A DNA stretch of 8,658 nucleotides from 40CM-4-65-16 sp035279785 (GTDB taxonomy: Bacteria > Chloroflexota > Dormibacteria > Dormibacterales > Dormibacteraceae): NCBI GenBank assembly GCA_035279785.1, contig DATEHC010000124.1:1-8658 (forward strand), read 5' to 3'. The notes beneath the pieces were generated by a model. The model saw only the letters and a list, made by a program, of their open reading frames with translations, searched no databases and was not told where the DNA came from. Position 1 is the first letter of the stretch, and every line of letters starts with the position of its first letter. Positions 1 through 5,689 of this stretch are shown here, piece after piece. Made by a program: the position numbers and the translations under genes.

Positions 1-314
1 TTGCGCGTGCCGTCGACGTTGGCCCGCTCGTTGGCCTCTTCGCCAGCTTCGAGGTCGTACACCGCGGCCAGGTGGTAGATGTCGGCCCCTTTCAGGCGCT
101 CCTCGTCGGCTGGGCCGAGCCCAAGGAGCGGCCGCGTGATGTCGCCCTCGATCGGCTGCAGGCGGTCGCGAGCGCCGAGGGAATCGATCACGGCTTCGAG
201 TCGCTGGCGCGACGCCGGGCGGACGAGGACGAAGGTCCTACCCTCTCGCTTCGCGAGCAGGCGGAGCAGGTGGCGGCCGATGAATCCGGTGCCGCCGGTG
301 ACAAGCCTCACCAT
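1..314 (-). CDS. Extended SDR-family NAD(P)-dependent oxidoreductase/epimerase, N-terminal part (runs off left edge)
   Basis: Reverse-complement translation from the ATG at 314-312 gives 104 open residues to the window edge, so the 3' part is missing. The protein begins MVRLVTGGTGFIGRHLL. TGGTGFIG (residues 6-13) is the glycine-rich dinucleotide-binding motif GxxGxxG of extended SDRs. It is followed by a basic VLVRPASRQRLEA stretch, a GDIT segment (the usual adenine-contacting Asp) and HLAAVYD, the conserved strand-4 HLAA motif. Next comes NERANVDGTR, matching the N..NV.GT signature of the family. Known family roles are sugar-nucleotide epimerisation or dehydration, or acyl-CoA and sterol reduction. 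The catalytic YxxxK lies outside the window, so the substrate cannot be called. The HLAAVYD plus EEAN.RANV combination resembles, from memory, actinobacterial multidomain SDRs of unknown substrate. No clear Shine-Dalgarno precedes the ATG. The gene is divergent from the 387-809 gene. Confidence 0.88.
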   Translation of the reverse strand, partial: MVRLVTGGTGFIGRHLLRLLAKREGRTFVLVRPASRQRLEAVIDSLGARDRLQPIEGDITRPLLGLGPADEERLKGADIYHLAAVYDLEAGEEANERANVDGTR

Positions 315-331
315 CGACCGAACTTTAGGCC

Positions 332-341
332 CAACGCGTTG
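332..341. promoter_or_regulatory. 10-bp perfect palindrome CAACGCGTTG in the divergent intergenic gap
   Basis: The 72-base gap between the divergent starts at 314 and 387 contains CAACGCGTTG, which is its own reverse complement. The symmetry does not extend beyond 10 bp. A TTGACT (339-344) overlaps its right arm and could be a plus-strand -35 element, but no acceptable -10 lies at the usual distance. The palindrome may be an operator for one or both genes, or chance in GC-rich sequence. There is only one copy. Confidence 0.25.
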
Positions 342-386
342 ACTTAACCGGGATGAAACTCGGGAGTCCGCAATTAGGATCGCGGC

Positions 387-809
387 ATGTCTGACACGTC
401 GTCCGCCTTTCCCCCACCGCCCCCGGCGAGCATCCCACCGCCCGTCTACCAGCAGTTTGGGCAGCAGGCCGGGTCATCGGTCCCCACCTACCAGCCCCCG
501 CCGGTTTCCGGACCTCCGGTCGGCTATCCGCAGGGCTGGCAGCAGCTCATGCCACCTGCTGCCGCCCCAGGATTGACGAGCGTCGGCCTTCTGTCGCAGT
601 TCACTGGGCCCGCCGCCTGGGCCTGCGGAGTCGGGCTCGTGACGATCATCGTTCCGTTCGTCTTCGGCCGCGTCTTCTTCTTCCTGCCGATCATCGGCGT
701 CATCTACGGCTTTCGCGCCATCCAGCGCGGCAAGCTGATCGGCGGAGTGGCCGGAATCGTTCTGAGCGCGATCGGCGGCATCCTCACTCTCTTCGTACTG
801 TTCGGCTAA
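387..809 (+). CDS. Proline-rich DUF4190-like small membrane protein
   Basis: This 140-residue protein has a disordered N-terminal half (about 1-62) rich in Pro, Gln, Gly and Tyr, with PPPPP and repeated PPPV segments. A hydrophobic C-terminal half follows, with two or three membrane segments: about 76-92, 93-110 and 118-139. The layout is typical of actinobacterial DUF4190-type proteins: a Pro/Gln-rich cytoplasmic tail, then a helical hairpin with a GxxxG-like IxGFRAIQRGKLxGGxAGIVL loop and second helix. No biochemical function is established for that family. The ATG at 387 has an AGGA about 7 bases upstream (376-379). The gene is divergent from the SDR and convergent with the MFS gene; its TAA (807-809) overlaps the MFS stop. 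Assignment rests on layout and the C-terminal motif and is moderately firm. Confidence 0.75.
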   Translation: MSDTSSAFPPPPPASIPPPVYQQFGQQAGSSVPTYQPPPVSGPPVGYPQGWQQLMPPAAAPGLTSVGLLSQFTGPAAWACGVGLVTIIVPFVFGRVFFFLPIIGVIYGFRAIQRGKLIGGVAGIVLSAIGGILTLFVLFG

Positions 810-2032
810 GCCGGCTCCGCCTTGGCGGGGATCGCGACCAGCGGCATCACCGCCGCCACGGCGACCAGGCCGACCGCGACCCAGAGAGCACCGCTGAGCG
901 ACCAGGCGATCAGCGGTCCCGCGATGGCCGAGCCAAGCGGTCCGCCCAGCTGGTTCAGCGCCATCGAGACCGCGAACATCCGGCCGAAGCGCGCCGGATC
1001 GGTTCGCCGCTGCCGGAGAGTGAGGAACGCGATGTCGAACGGCGTCTGGACGACCGCGACGACGATGAGCGCCGCCGCGACGACGTACACGGATCCGGCG
1101 TGCGGCAGGAAGGAGATCGCGATCGCCACCGCCACCATCGAGCCGGCCATCAGCTCCCGTTCGCGCCCGCGGGTGTCGATGCGCCCGGCGAACAGGCTCG
1201 CCACGAATCCCCCCGCCCCGACCGCGCCGAGGATGTAGCCCACCACGGCGGGGCCCTGGTGCAGCGGCCCGAGCACGAGAACCGGCGCCGCGATGATGAG
1301 GCACCCCCAGCCGGCGCCGAAGGTGATGAAGGTCAGCGCGAGCCCGACGAGCGACCGATCGCGCACGACGTAGATGAGCCCAGACCAGGCCTCGGCCAGC
1401 ACCGGCGTGCCCCGCTGCTTGGTGGCGGGGTCGCGGACCTGCGACATCGCAACGCCGGCGAGCACGAACAATGTTGCGGCAGCCGTGAGCGCCCATTCGC
1501 CTCCGGCCAGCGCGACGAGCAATCCTCCAAGCGGCGCGCCGATGACCGATGCCAGCACGTCGCTGCTCGTGTCCACGGCGTTGGCTCGCTCCCACAAGTG
1601 TCCGGGCACGATGGTCGGAAACATCGATCGCAGTCCCGCCCAGCTGAGTGGCCCGGTGATCGAGGCGACACCGCATATGCCAAGCAGCAGGGCCGGCGCG
1701 AGCTCGTGGCGCGCGGACAGCGCAGAGATGGTGAACATCGCGGCCGCCGCGACGAAGTAGTCGATCGCTATCAGCCTCGTGCGACCGTGCCGGTCGAGCA
1801 GCGCTCCCGCGATCGGAGCGACGAGCAGGCCGGGGAAGACGAGAAGGGCAGTCGCCGCGCCCGCTAGCTGCGGCGAGTGGTAGCGCGAGAGCACGAAGAG
1901 CACGAGGCTGATCGCGAGCATGCGCCCGGCCACGCGGCCGAGCAGCTGGCTTATGACGAGGCTCGGGAGCCCGCGGACGCGAAGTAGGTCGCGGTAGCCG
2001 GAAGCCTCGGTGGGCTCGGTCTGGATGCTCAG
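806..2032 (-). CDS. MFS transporter (MFS_1/MFS_3 exporter type), probable CTG start
   Basis: This is a polytopic major-facilitator protein with many hydrophobic helices. It has the motif-A-like loop GALLDRHGRTRLIAID between helices 2 and 3 and ends in a short PAKAEPA tail. The family exports small molecules using the proton gradient; the substrate is unknown. The first conventional start, GTG at 1933, gives 375 residues but cuts helix 1. In-frame sequence continues upstream as GYRDLLRVRGLPSLVISQLLGRVAGRM (split as GYRDLLRVRGLPSLV and ISQLLGRVAGRM), which is the usual N-terminal lead and first helix of such transporters. It keeps strong G/C third positions (29 of 33 codons). No ATG, GTG or TTG exists between the in-frame stop at 2087-2089 and 1933. 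CTG at 2032-2030 overlaps the uvrA TGA (CTGA), suggesting translational coupling, and gives 408 residues, a normal family length. The gene is surely real; its exact start is inferred. Its TAG (808-806) overlaps the stop of the convergent 387-809 gene. Confidence 0.85.
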   Translation of the reverse strand: MSIQTEPTEASGYRDLLRVRGLPSLVISQLLGRVAGRMLAISLVLFVLSRYHSPQLAGAATALLVFPGLLVAPIAGALLDRHGRTRLIAIDYFVAAAAMFTISALSARHELAPALLLGICGVASITGPLSWAGLRSMFPTIVPGHLWERANAVDTSSDVLASVIGAPLGGLLVALAGGEWALTAAATLFVLAGVAMSQVRDPATKQRGTPVLAEAWSGLIYVVRDRSLVGLALTFITFGAGWGCLIIAAPVLVLGPLHQGPAVVGYILGAVGAGGFVASLFAGRIDTRGRERELMAGSMVAVAIAISFLPHAGSVYVVAAALIVVAVVQTPFDIAFLTLRQRRTDPARFGRMFAVSMALNQLGGPLGSAIAGPLIAWSLSGALWVAVGLVAVAAVMPLVAIPAKAEPA

Positions 2033-4917
2033 CCCACGGCGACGCGAGCGCGCTTGGTGCGTGCCGCACCGTTGGCCGACCCGCCGCTACGGCGCGCCCT
2101 CGCGAGCGGCTCGCGCAGGTACTGGCCGGTCGCCGACGACTTGTCGGCGGCAAGCTGCTCCGGCGTACCCTCCGCGATCACGTAGCCGCCCTTCTCCCCA
2201 CCCTCCGGTCCGAGGTCGATGAGCCAGTCGGCCGTCTTGAGAACGTCGAGGTTGTGCTCGATCACCACCACGGTGTTCCCGTGGTCGACGAGCCGGTGAA
2301 GCACGGCGAGCAGCCGTTCCACGTCGGCGTAGTGCAGTCCGGTTGTGGGCTCGTCGAGGAGATAGAGCGTGCGACCGGTGTCGCGGCGTGACAGCTCCGA
2401 CGACAGCTTCACCCTCTGCGCCTCGCCGCCTGACAGCTGGGTGGCCGGCTGGCCGAGCCGGATGTAACCGAGCCCGACGTCGTGGAGCGTGCGCAGCTTC
2501 GCCTTGATCGTTGGCACGTTCTCGAACACGTCCAGCGCCTCGTCCACCGTCATCTCGAGCACGTCGGAGATGGAGTGGCCGCGGAACTTTACCTCGAGGA
2601 CCTCGCGGTTGTAGCGCGACCCGTGACAGACCTCGCACGGCACGTAGACGTCGGGCAGGAACTGCATCTCGATCTGGATGATCCCGTCGCCCTGGCAGTT
2701 CTCGCACCGCCCGCCCTTGACGTTGAAGCTGAACCGCCCCGCCTTGTAGCCGCGCATCTTCGCCTCTGGCAGGCTCGCGAAGAGATCGCGGATGTGAGTG
2801 AACATCCCCGTGTACGTGGCCGGGTTGCTGCGCGGCGTCCGCCCGATCGGCGACTGGTCGATGTCGATCGCCTTGTCGAGGTGGTCGAGGCCCTCGACCG
2901 ACTCGTGCGGCCCAGGCCTGTCCTTCGCGCGGTAGAAGTACTGCGCGACCTTGCGGCTGAGGATGTCGGTGATCAGCGACGACTTGCCGGAACCGCTCAC
3001 GCCGGACACGGCGACGAACGACCCGAGTGGAATCGTCACGTCGATGTCCTTCAGGTTGTTGGCCCTCGCGCCCTTGATGACGAGCTTCTTGCCGTTGCCC
3101 TTCCGGCGATGCGCGGGCACCGGGATCATGCGGTCGCCGCGCAGATAGGCTGCGGTGATCGAGTTCGGATCGCGCAGGACTTTGTCCACCGGCCCCGCCG
3201 CGATGATCTCGCCGCCGTGCTCGCCGGCCGCTGGGCCGATGTCGACCATGTAGTCGGCCGAGCGGATTGTCTCCTCGTCGTGCTCGACCACGATCAACGT
3301 GTTGCCAAGGTCGCGCAGGCTCACCAGCGTGTTGATGAGGCGCCGGTTGTCCCTCTGGTGAAGGCCGATCGACGGTTCGTCGAGGATGTACAGCACGCCC
3401 ATGAGCTTCGAGCCGATCTGCGTGGCGAGGCGGATCCGCTGCGACTCGCCACCGCTGAGCGTGTTGGCCGCGCGCTCGATCGTGAGGTAGTCGAGGCCGA
3501 CGTCGATCATGAACTGCAGGCGCTCGCGAATCTCCTTCAGGATCCCGCGCGCGATGAGCTGCTCACGCTCGGTCAGGTCGAGCTTGTCGATGAAACCGAT
3601 CGCCGCGCTCACCGACAGCTGGGTGACGTCGGCGATGTTGCGATCTGCGACCGTGACCGCGAGCGACTCGGGCTTCAATCGCCGGCCCTTGCACGCCGGA
3701 CACGGCTTGTCGGACATGTAGCGCTCGAGCTCGGCCTTCAGGTACTCCGACTGCGTTTCCTCGTAGCGCCGCTGCAGATTGGCGACCACTCCCTCGAACG
3801 GCGCCTCGTACCAGCGTGAGTGGCCGTACTGGTTCTTGTAGCCGAACCGGATCTTCTTGTCGCCGGTGCCGTTCAGCAGGAGGTCGCGCTGCTGCTTGGG
3901 CAGCTTCGACCACGGCTTGTCCATGTCGATGCCGAAGTACTTGCTGACCGACTCGAGCAGCTCGGGATAGAAGAACTGCGACTTGCTCCAGGCCGCGATC
4001 GCGCCCTCGCGCAGAGACAGCGATGGATCGGGGACGACCAGGTCACCGTCGACCACCAGTTGCGAGCCAATGCCCGTGCACACCGGGCATGCGCCGTGCG
4101 GGTTGTTGAAGGAGAAGTTGCGCGGCTCTGGTTCAGGAACGCTGGTGCCGTCGTAGGGACACGCGTAGTCCTGCGACATCTGCAGCTCTTCGCCTCCATC
4201 TACGGGCGCGATGATCACAGACCCGCCGCCGAGCCTTGCCGCGGTCTCGATCGAGTCGACGAGCCTCGTGCGCTGATCCGGACCGACCGCGATGCGGTCG
4301 ACCACGACCTGGACGTCGTGCTTCTTGTTCTTGTCCATCGGGATCGGCTCGCCGATCTCGTAGAGGCTTCCGTCCACGCGCACGCGTACGAAGCCCGACT
4401 TGCGGATGTCGTCGATCAACGACCGGTACTCGCCCTTTCGTCCCTTCACGACAGGTCCGAGCACCATCACCCGGGTGCCTTTCGGCAGCTTCTCGACGTG
4501 GTCGGCCATCTGGTCGACGGTCTGTCGCCGGACCTCGCGGCCGCAGACGGGGCAGTGCGGATGACCGACGCGCGCATAGAGAAGACGGAGGTAGTCGTAC
4601 ACCTCGGTCACGGTGCCGACCGTCGACCGCGGGTTCTTCGACGTTCCCTTCTGGTCGATCGAGATCGCCGGCGAGAGCCCTTCGATGATGTCGACGTCCG
4701 GCTTCTCCATCTGCCCGAGGAACTGGCGCGCGTAAGCCGAGAGCGATTCGACGTAGCGCCGCTGGCCCTCCGCATAGATGGTGTCGAACGCGAGCGACGA
4801 CTTCCCGGAACCGCTCAAGCCCGTGAAGACGACGAGCTTGTCCCTCGGGATCGAGAGAGTGACGTTCTTGAGGTTGTGCTCCCGCGCCCCGCGAATGGTG
4901 ATCTGGTCAGTCGTCAT
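2029..4917 (-). CDS. uvrA: Excinuclease ABC subunit A (UvrA), nucleotide excision repair
   Basis: This is a full-length 962-residue UvrA, the DNA damage sensor that loads UvrB in nucleotide excision repair. It is a tandem ABC ATPase in the cytoplasm. Features in order: Walker A GLSGSGKS (33-40), a CPVC pair (122-125), first zinc module with C253, D256, C277 and C280, CPAC (406-409), ABC signature LSGGESQ (487-493), Walker B ILDEPS (511-516), second Walker A GVSGSGKS (639-646), second zinc finger C738/C741/C761/C764, second signature LSGGEAQ (828-834) and Walker B LLDEPTTG (853-860). The second Cys of the first zinc module (C256 in E. coli numbering) is Asp here. I recall similar replacements in actinobacterial UvrA, so activity is probably intact. 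The C-terminus is a basic, Ala/Arg-rich tail. The ATG at 4917 lies 19 bases after the upstream hotdog gene's stop, with GGAA 5 bases before it. The stop overlaps the proposed MFS start. No convincing private promoter or SOS box was seen upstream. Confidence 0.99.
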   Translation of the reverse strand: MTTDQITIRGAREHNLKNVTLSIPRDKLVVFTGLSGSGKSSLAFDTIYAEGQRRYVESLSAYARQFLGQMEKPDVDIIEGLSPAISIDQKGTSKNPRSTVGTVTEVYDYLRLLYARVGHPHCPVCGREVRRQTVDQMADHVEKLPKGTRVMVLGPVVKGRKGEYRSLIDDIRKSGFVRVRVDGSLYEIGEPIPMDKNKKHDVQVVVDRIAVGPDQRTRLVDSIETAARLGGGSVIIAPVDGGEELQMSQDYACPYDGTSVPEPEPRNFSFNNPHGACPVCTGIGSQLVVDGDLVVPDPSLSLREGAIAAWSKSQFFYPELLESVSKYFGIDMDKPWSKLPKQQRDLLLNGTGDKKIRFGYKNQYGHSRWYEAPFEGVVANLQRRYEETQSEYLKAELERYMSDKPCPACKGRRLKPESLAVTVADRNIADVTQLSVSAAIGFIDKLDLTEREQLIARGILKEIRERLQFMIDVGLDYLTIERAANTLSGGESQRIRLATQIGSKLMGVLYILDEPSIGLHQRDNRRLINTLVSLRDLGNTLIVVEHDEETIRSADYMVDIGPAAGEHGGEIIAAGPVDKVLRDPNSITAAYLRGDRMIPVPAHRRKGNGKKLVIKGARANNLKDIDVTIPLGSFVAVSGVSGSGKSSLITDILSRKVAQYFYRAKDRPGPHESVEGLDHLDKAIDIDQSPIGRTPRSNPATYTGMFTHIRDLFASLPEAKMRGYKAGRFSFNVKGGRCENCQGDGIIQIEMQFLPDVYVPCEVCHGSRYNREVLEVKFRGHSISDVLEMTVDEALDVFENVPTIKAKLRTLHDVGLGYIRLGQPATQLSGGEAQRVKLSSELSRRDTGRTLYLLDEPTTGLHYADVERLLAVLHRLVDHGNTVVVIEHNLDVLKTADWLIDLGPEGGEKGGYVIAEGTPEQLAADKSSATGQYLREPLARARRSGGSANGAARTKRARVAVG

Positions 4918-4936
4918 CAGAGTTCCGAACCCTTCG

Positions 4937-5179
4937 TTATTCCTTCTGTCTTGTTACGGCAAACGTCGCGCTGGCGGTGGCGACGAGGCGTCCCCCGGGC
5001 GCGTCGATCCGGCATTCGGTGAAGACGGTGCGGCGGCCGGAGTGGACCACGCGGGCGGTCGCGGTCAGCGGCTCGTCGAACCTGGAAGTCGAAATGTAGT
5101 TGACCTTCAGGTCGAAGATCGCGCCCTGCCCGGCCTCTTTCGCCATGGCGCTCTCCGCCAGCTCCACCACGCTACTCAC
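4937..5179 (-). CDS. Truncated PaaI-like hotdog thioesterase (second of a tandem pair)
   Basis: This 80-residue ORF matches only the C-terminal two thirds of a hotdog fold. It has the central helix VVELAESAMAKEA with an acidic residue (E9) at the usual catalytic position, then strands around FDLKVNYISTS, LTATARVVHSGRRTVF and GRLVATASATFAV. It aligns in order with residues from about 63 of the neighbouring 150-residue thioesterase. The N-terminal strand and the xGG loop preceding the helix are missing. Upstream in the same frame there is no hotdog-like sequence, because that DNA encodes the end of the neighbour. The start is GTG (5179-5177), overlapping the neighbour's TAG by 8 bases. A GGAGG at 5193-5189, nine bases upstream, supports real initiation. 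It could be a decaying duplicate or a short partner subunit of the full-length protein. PaaI-type enzymes hydrolyse acyl-CoA thioesters; activity of this form is doubtful. uvrA follows after 19 bases. Confidence 0.7.
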   Translation of the reverse strand: MSSVVELAESAMAKEAGQGAIFDLKVNYISTSRFDEPLTATARVVHSGRRTVFTECRIDAPGGRLVATASATFAVTRQKE

Positions 5180-5624
5180 GACCCTGGCCCTCCGGCACCG
5201 GCATGCAGGTCGAGGAGGCGCGGGCGATCAGCCGGCCCGCTTCGTCGACCACGTCCGCCTCGCTGAACAGGAGCGACTCCCCCATCTCGACGACCCTACC
5301 GACAGCGCGGAGCCTGCCCTCGATCGCCGGCCGGATGAAGTTGATCTTCAGCTCGATGGTGGTGTTCCAGATCCCGTCGGGCTGGAGCGTGGCGAGGGAC
5401 ATCCCCATCGCGGCGTCCGCGATCTGAGTGATGACGCCTCCCTGGACGACCCCGCCGCCGTGCCGGTGCTGGGGCCCCGCGATCAGCTCGAGCACGACCC
5501 GTCCGGCCTCGGCTTCCGAGATGCGAGCGCCCAGGGTCTGCATCCAGCCCTGGGGCGGGGCGGTCAGCAGCGCTCTCGCCCGGGACTCGTTGTGAAATTG
5601 AACATGTTCGGAAACTCTTGACAT
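5172..5624 (-). CDS. PaaI-family hotdog thioesterase
   Basis: This 150-residue protein has a complete hotdog domain. It contains the strand GRVVLELIAGPQHRHGGG (41-58), the loop VVQGG (59-63, with Gln in place of the more common His of HGG), the central helix VITQIADAAMGM with D70 at the catalytic acidic position, and strands around IELKINFIRPA, LRAVGRVVEMGESLLFSEADV and LIARASSTCMPV. PaaI/YdiI-type enzymes hydrolyse acyl- or aryl-CoA thioesters as homotetramers in the cytoplasm. The acyl substrate cannot be read from sequence. The ATG at 5624-5622 is chosen because GAGG lies just upstream; an internal Met at residue 28 is an alternative. The start region contains one copy of the proposed TetR operator (codons 6-9), and the second copy lies over the putative -35. 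The gene overlaps the truncated hotdog gene downstream by 8 bases and probably leads the operon that continues into uvrA and the MFS gene. Confidence 0.9.
   Translation of the reverse strand: MSRVSEHVQFHNESRARALLTAPPQGWMQTLGARISEAEAGRVVLELIAGPQHRHGGGVVQGGVITQIADAAMGMSLATLQPDGIWNTTIELKINFIRPAIEGRLRAVGRVVEMGESLLFSEADVVDEAGRLIARASSTCMPVPEGQGRE
5189..5193 (-). promoter_or_regulatory. Ribosome binding site GGAGG for the truncated hotdog gene
   Basis: Reads GGAGG on the minus strand, 9 bases before the GTG at 5179. It lies inside the last codons of the preceding thioesterase gene. It supports GTG 5179 as a genuine start and argues against the short ORF being mere shadow sequence. Confidence 0.55.
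5600..5609. promoter_or_regulatory. Putative TetR operator O1, core palindrome GAACATGTTC
   Basis: GAACATGTTC is a perfect 10-bp palindrome lying within AAATTGAACATGTTC (5595-5609), which is repeated exactly at 5649-5663. It lies just upstream of the plus-strand -35 TTGACA and inside the first codons of the divergent thioesterase gene. A repressor bound here could block both directions. The right flank (GG instead of AA) breaks the wider symmetry seen at O2, so O1 may be the weaker site. The adjacent tetR gene is the obvious candidate regulator. Binding is inferred. Confidence 0.6.
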
Positions 5625-5646
5625 TCGCCTCAGCCCACTCTAGGCT
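5618..5646 (+). promoter_or_regulatory. Promoter for membrane protein-tetR pair (TTGACA-17-TAGGCT)
   Basis: A perfect consensus -35 TTGACA (5618-5623) is followed by a 17-base spacer and TAGGCT (5641-5646). The latter fits the high-GC Gram-positive -10 form TAGRRT at 5 of 6 positions. Initiation would fall near 5653, inside operator O2, leaving a leader of about 37 bases before the ATG at 5690. O1 ends eight bases before the -35. Confidence 0.62.
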
Positions 5647-5665
5647 CTAAATTGAACATGTTCAA
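5637..5665 (-). promoter_or_regulatory. Putative divergent promoter for thioesterase-uvrA operon (TTGAAC-17-TAGAGT)
   Basis: On the minus strand, TTGAAC (5665-5660, part of O2) is followed by a 17-base spacer and TAGAGT (5642-5637), a full match to TAGRRT. Its -10 overlaps the plus-strand -10 by two bases. Initiation near 5630 would leave only about six leader bases before the ATG at 5624, so the transcript would be nearly leaderless. That is a reason for caution about either the promoter or the start codon. Confidence 0.45.
5652..5665. promoter_or_regulatory. Putative TetR operator O2, 14-bp palindrome TTGAACATGTTCAA
   Basis: This is a perfect 14-bp palindrome in the gap between the divergent thioesterase and membrane-protein genes. 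It covers the predicted transcription start of the plus-strand promoter and the -35 of the minus-strand promoter, so one bound repressor could shut both. Its centre is 54 bp from that of O1, about five helical turns. The sequence fits TNNAACNNGTTNNA, which I recall as the motif of the mycobacterial TetR regulator KstR. This is similarity of site only and does not identify the local TetR as KstR. Confidence 0.68.
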
Positions 5666-5689
5666 ATTAATAGATCTGGGGTGATTTCG

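Noticed and set aside
474..2153. Long minus-strand open frame of 559 codons across the small membrane protein and MFS genes
   Set aside because: Its product is Arg/Ala/His-rich low-complexity sequence with no domain, and it overlaps the MFS gene in another frame. Long shadow frames are expected in high-GC DNA.
3873..4199. Small minus-strand Ser/Arg/Thr-rich frame inside uvrA
   Set aside because: It lies wholly within uvrA in another frame and has no ribosome site or recognisable motif.
4926..4939. CGAAC-CCTT-CGTTA just upstream of uvrA as an SOS box
   Set aside because: Only the left arm matches; the right arm fails at several positions. It is too weak to call without comparative data.
2482..5022. 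Plus-strand open frames of 445 and 400 codons antisense to uvrA
   Set aside because: The Arg/Asp/Val/His-rich composition is typical of antisense shadows, and the minus strand encodes a complete canonical UvrA here.
5600..5609. GAACATGTTC as a LexA (SOS) box upstream of the operon containing uvrA
   Set aside because: The Gram-positive SOS box has GAAC-N4-GTTC spacing; here only two bases separate the arms. The adjacent TetR gene is a better explanation.
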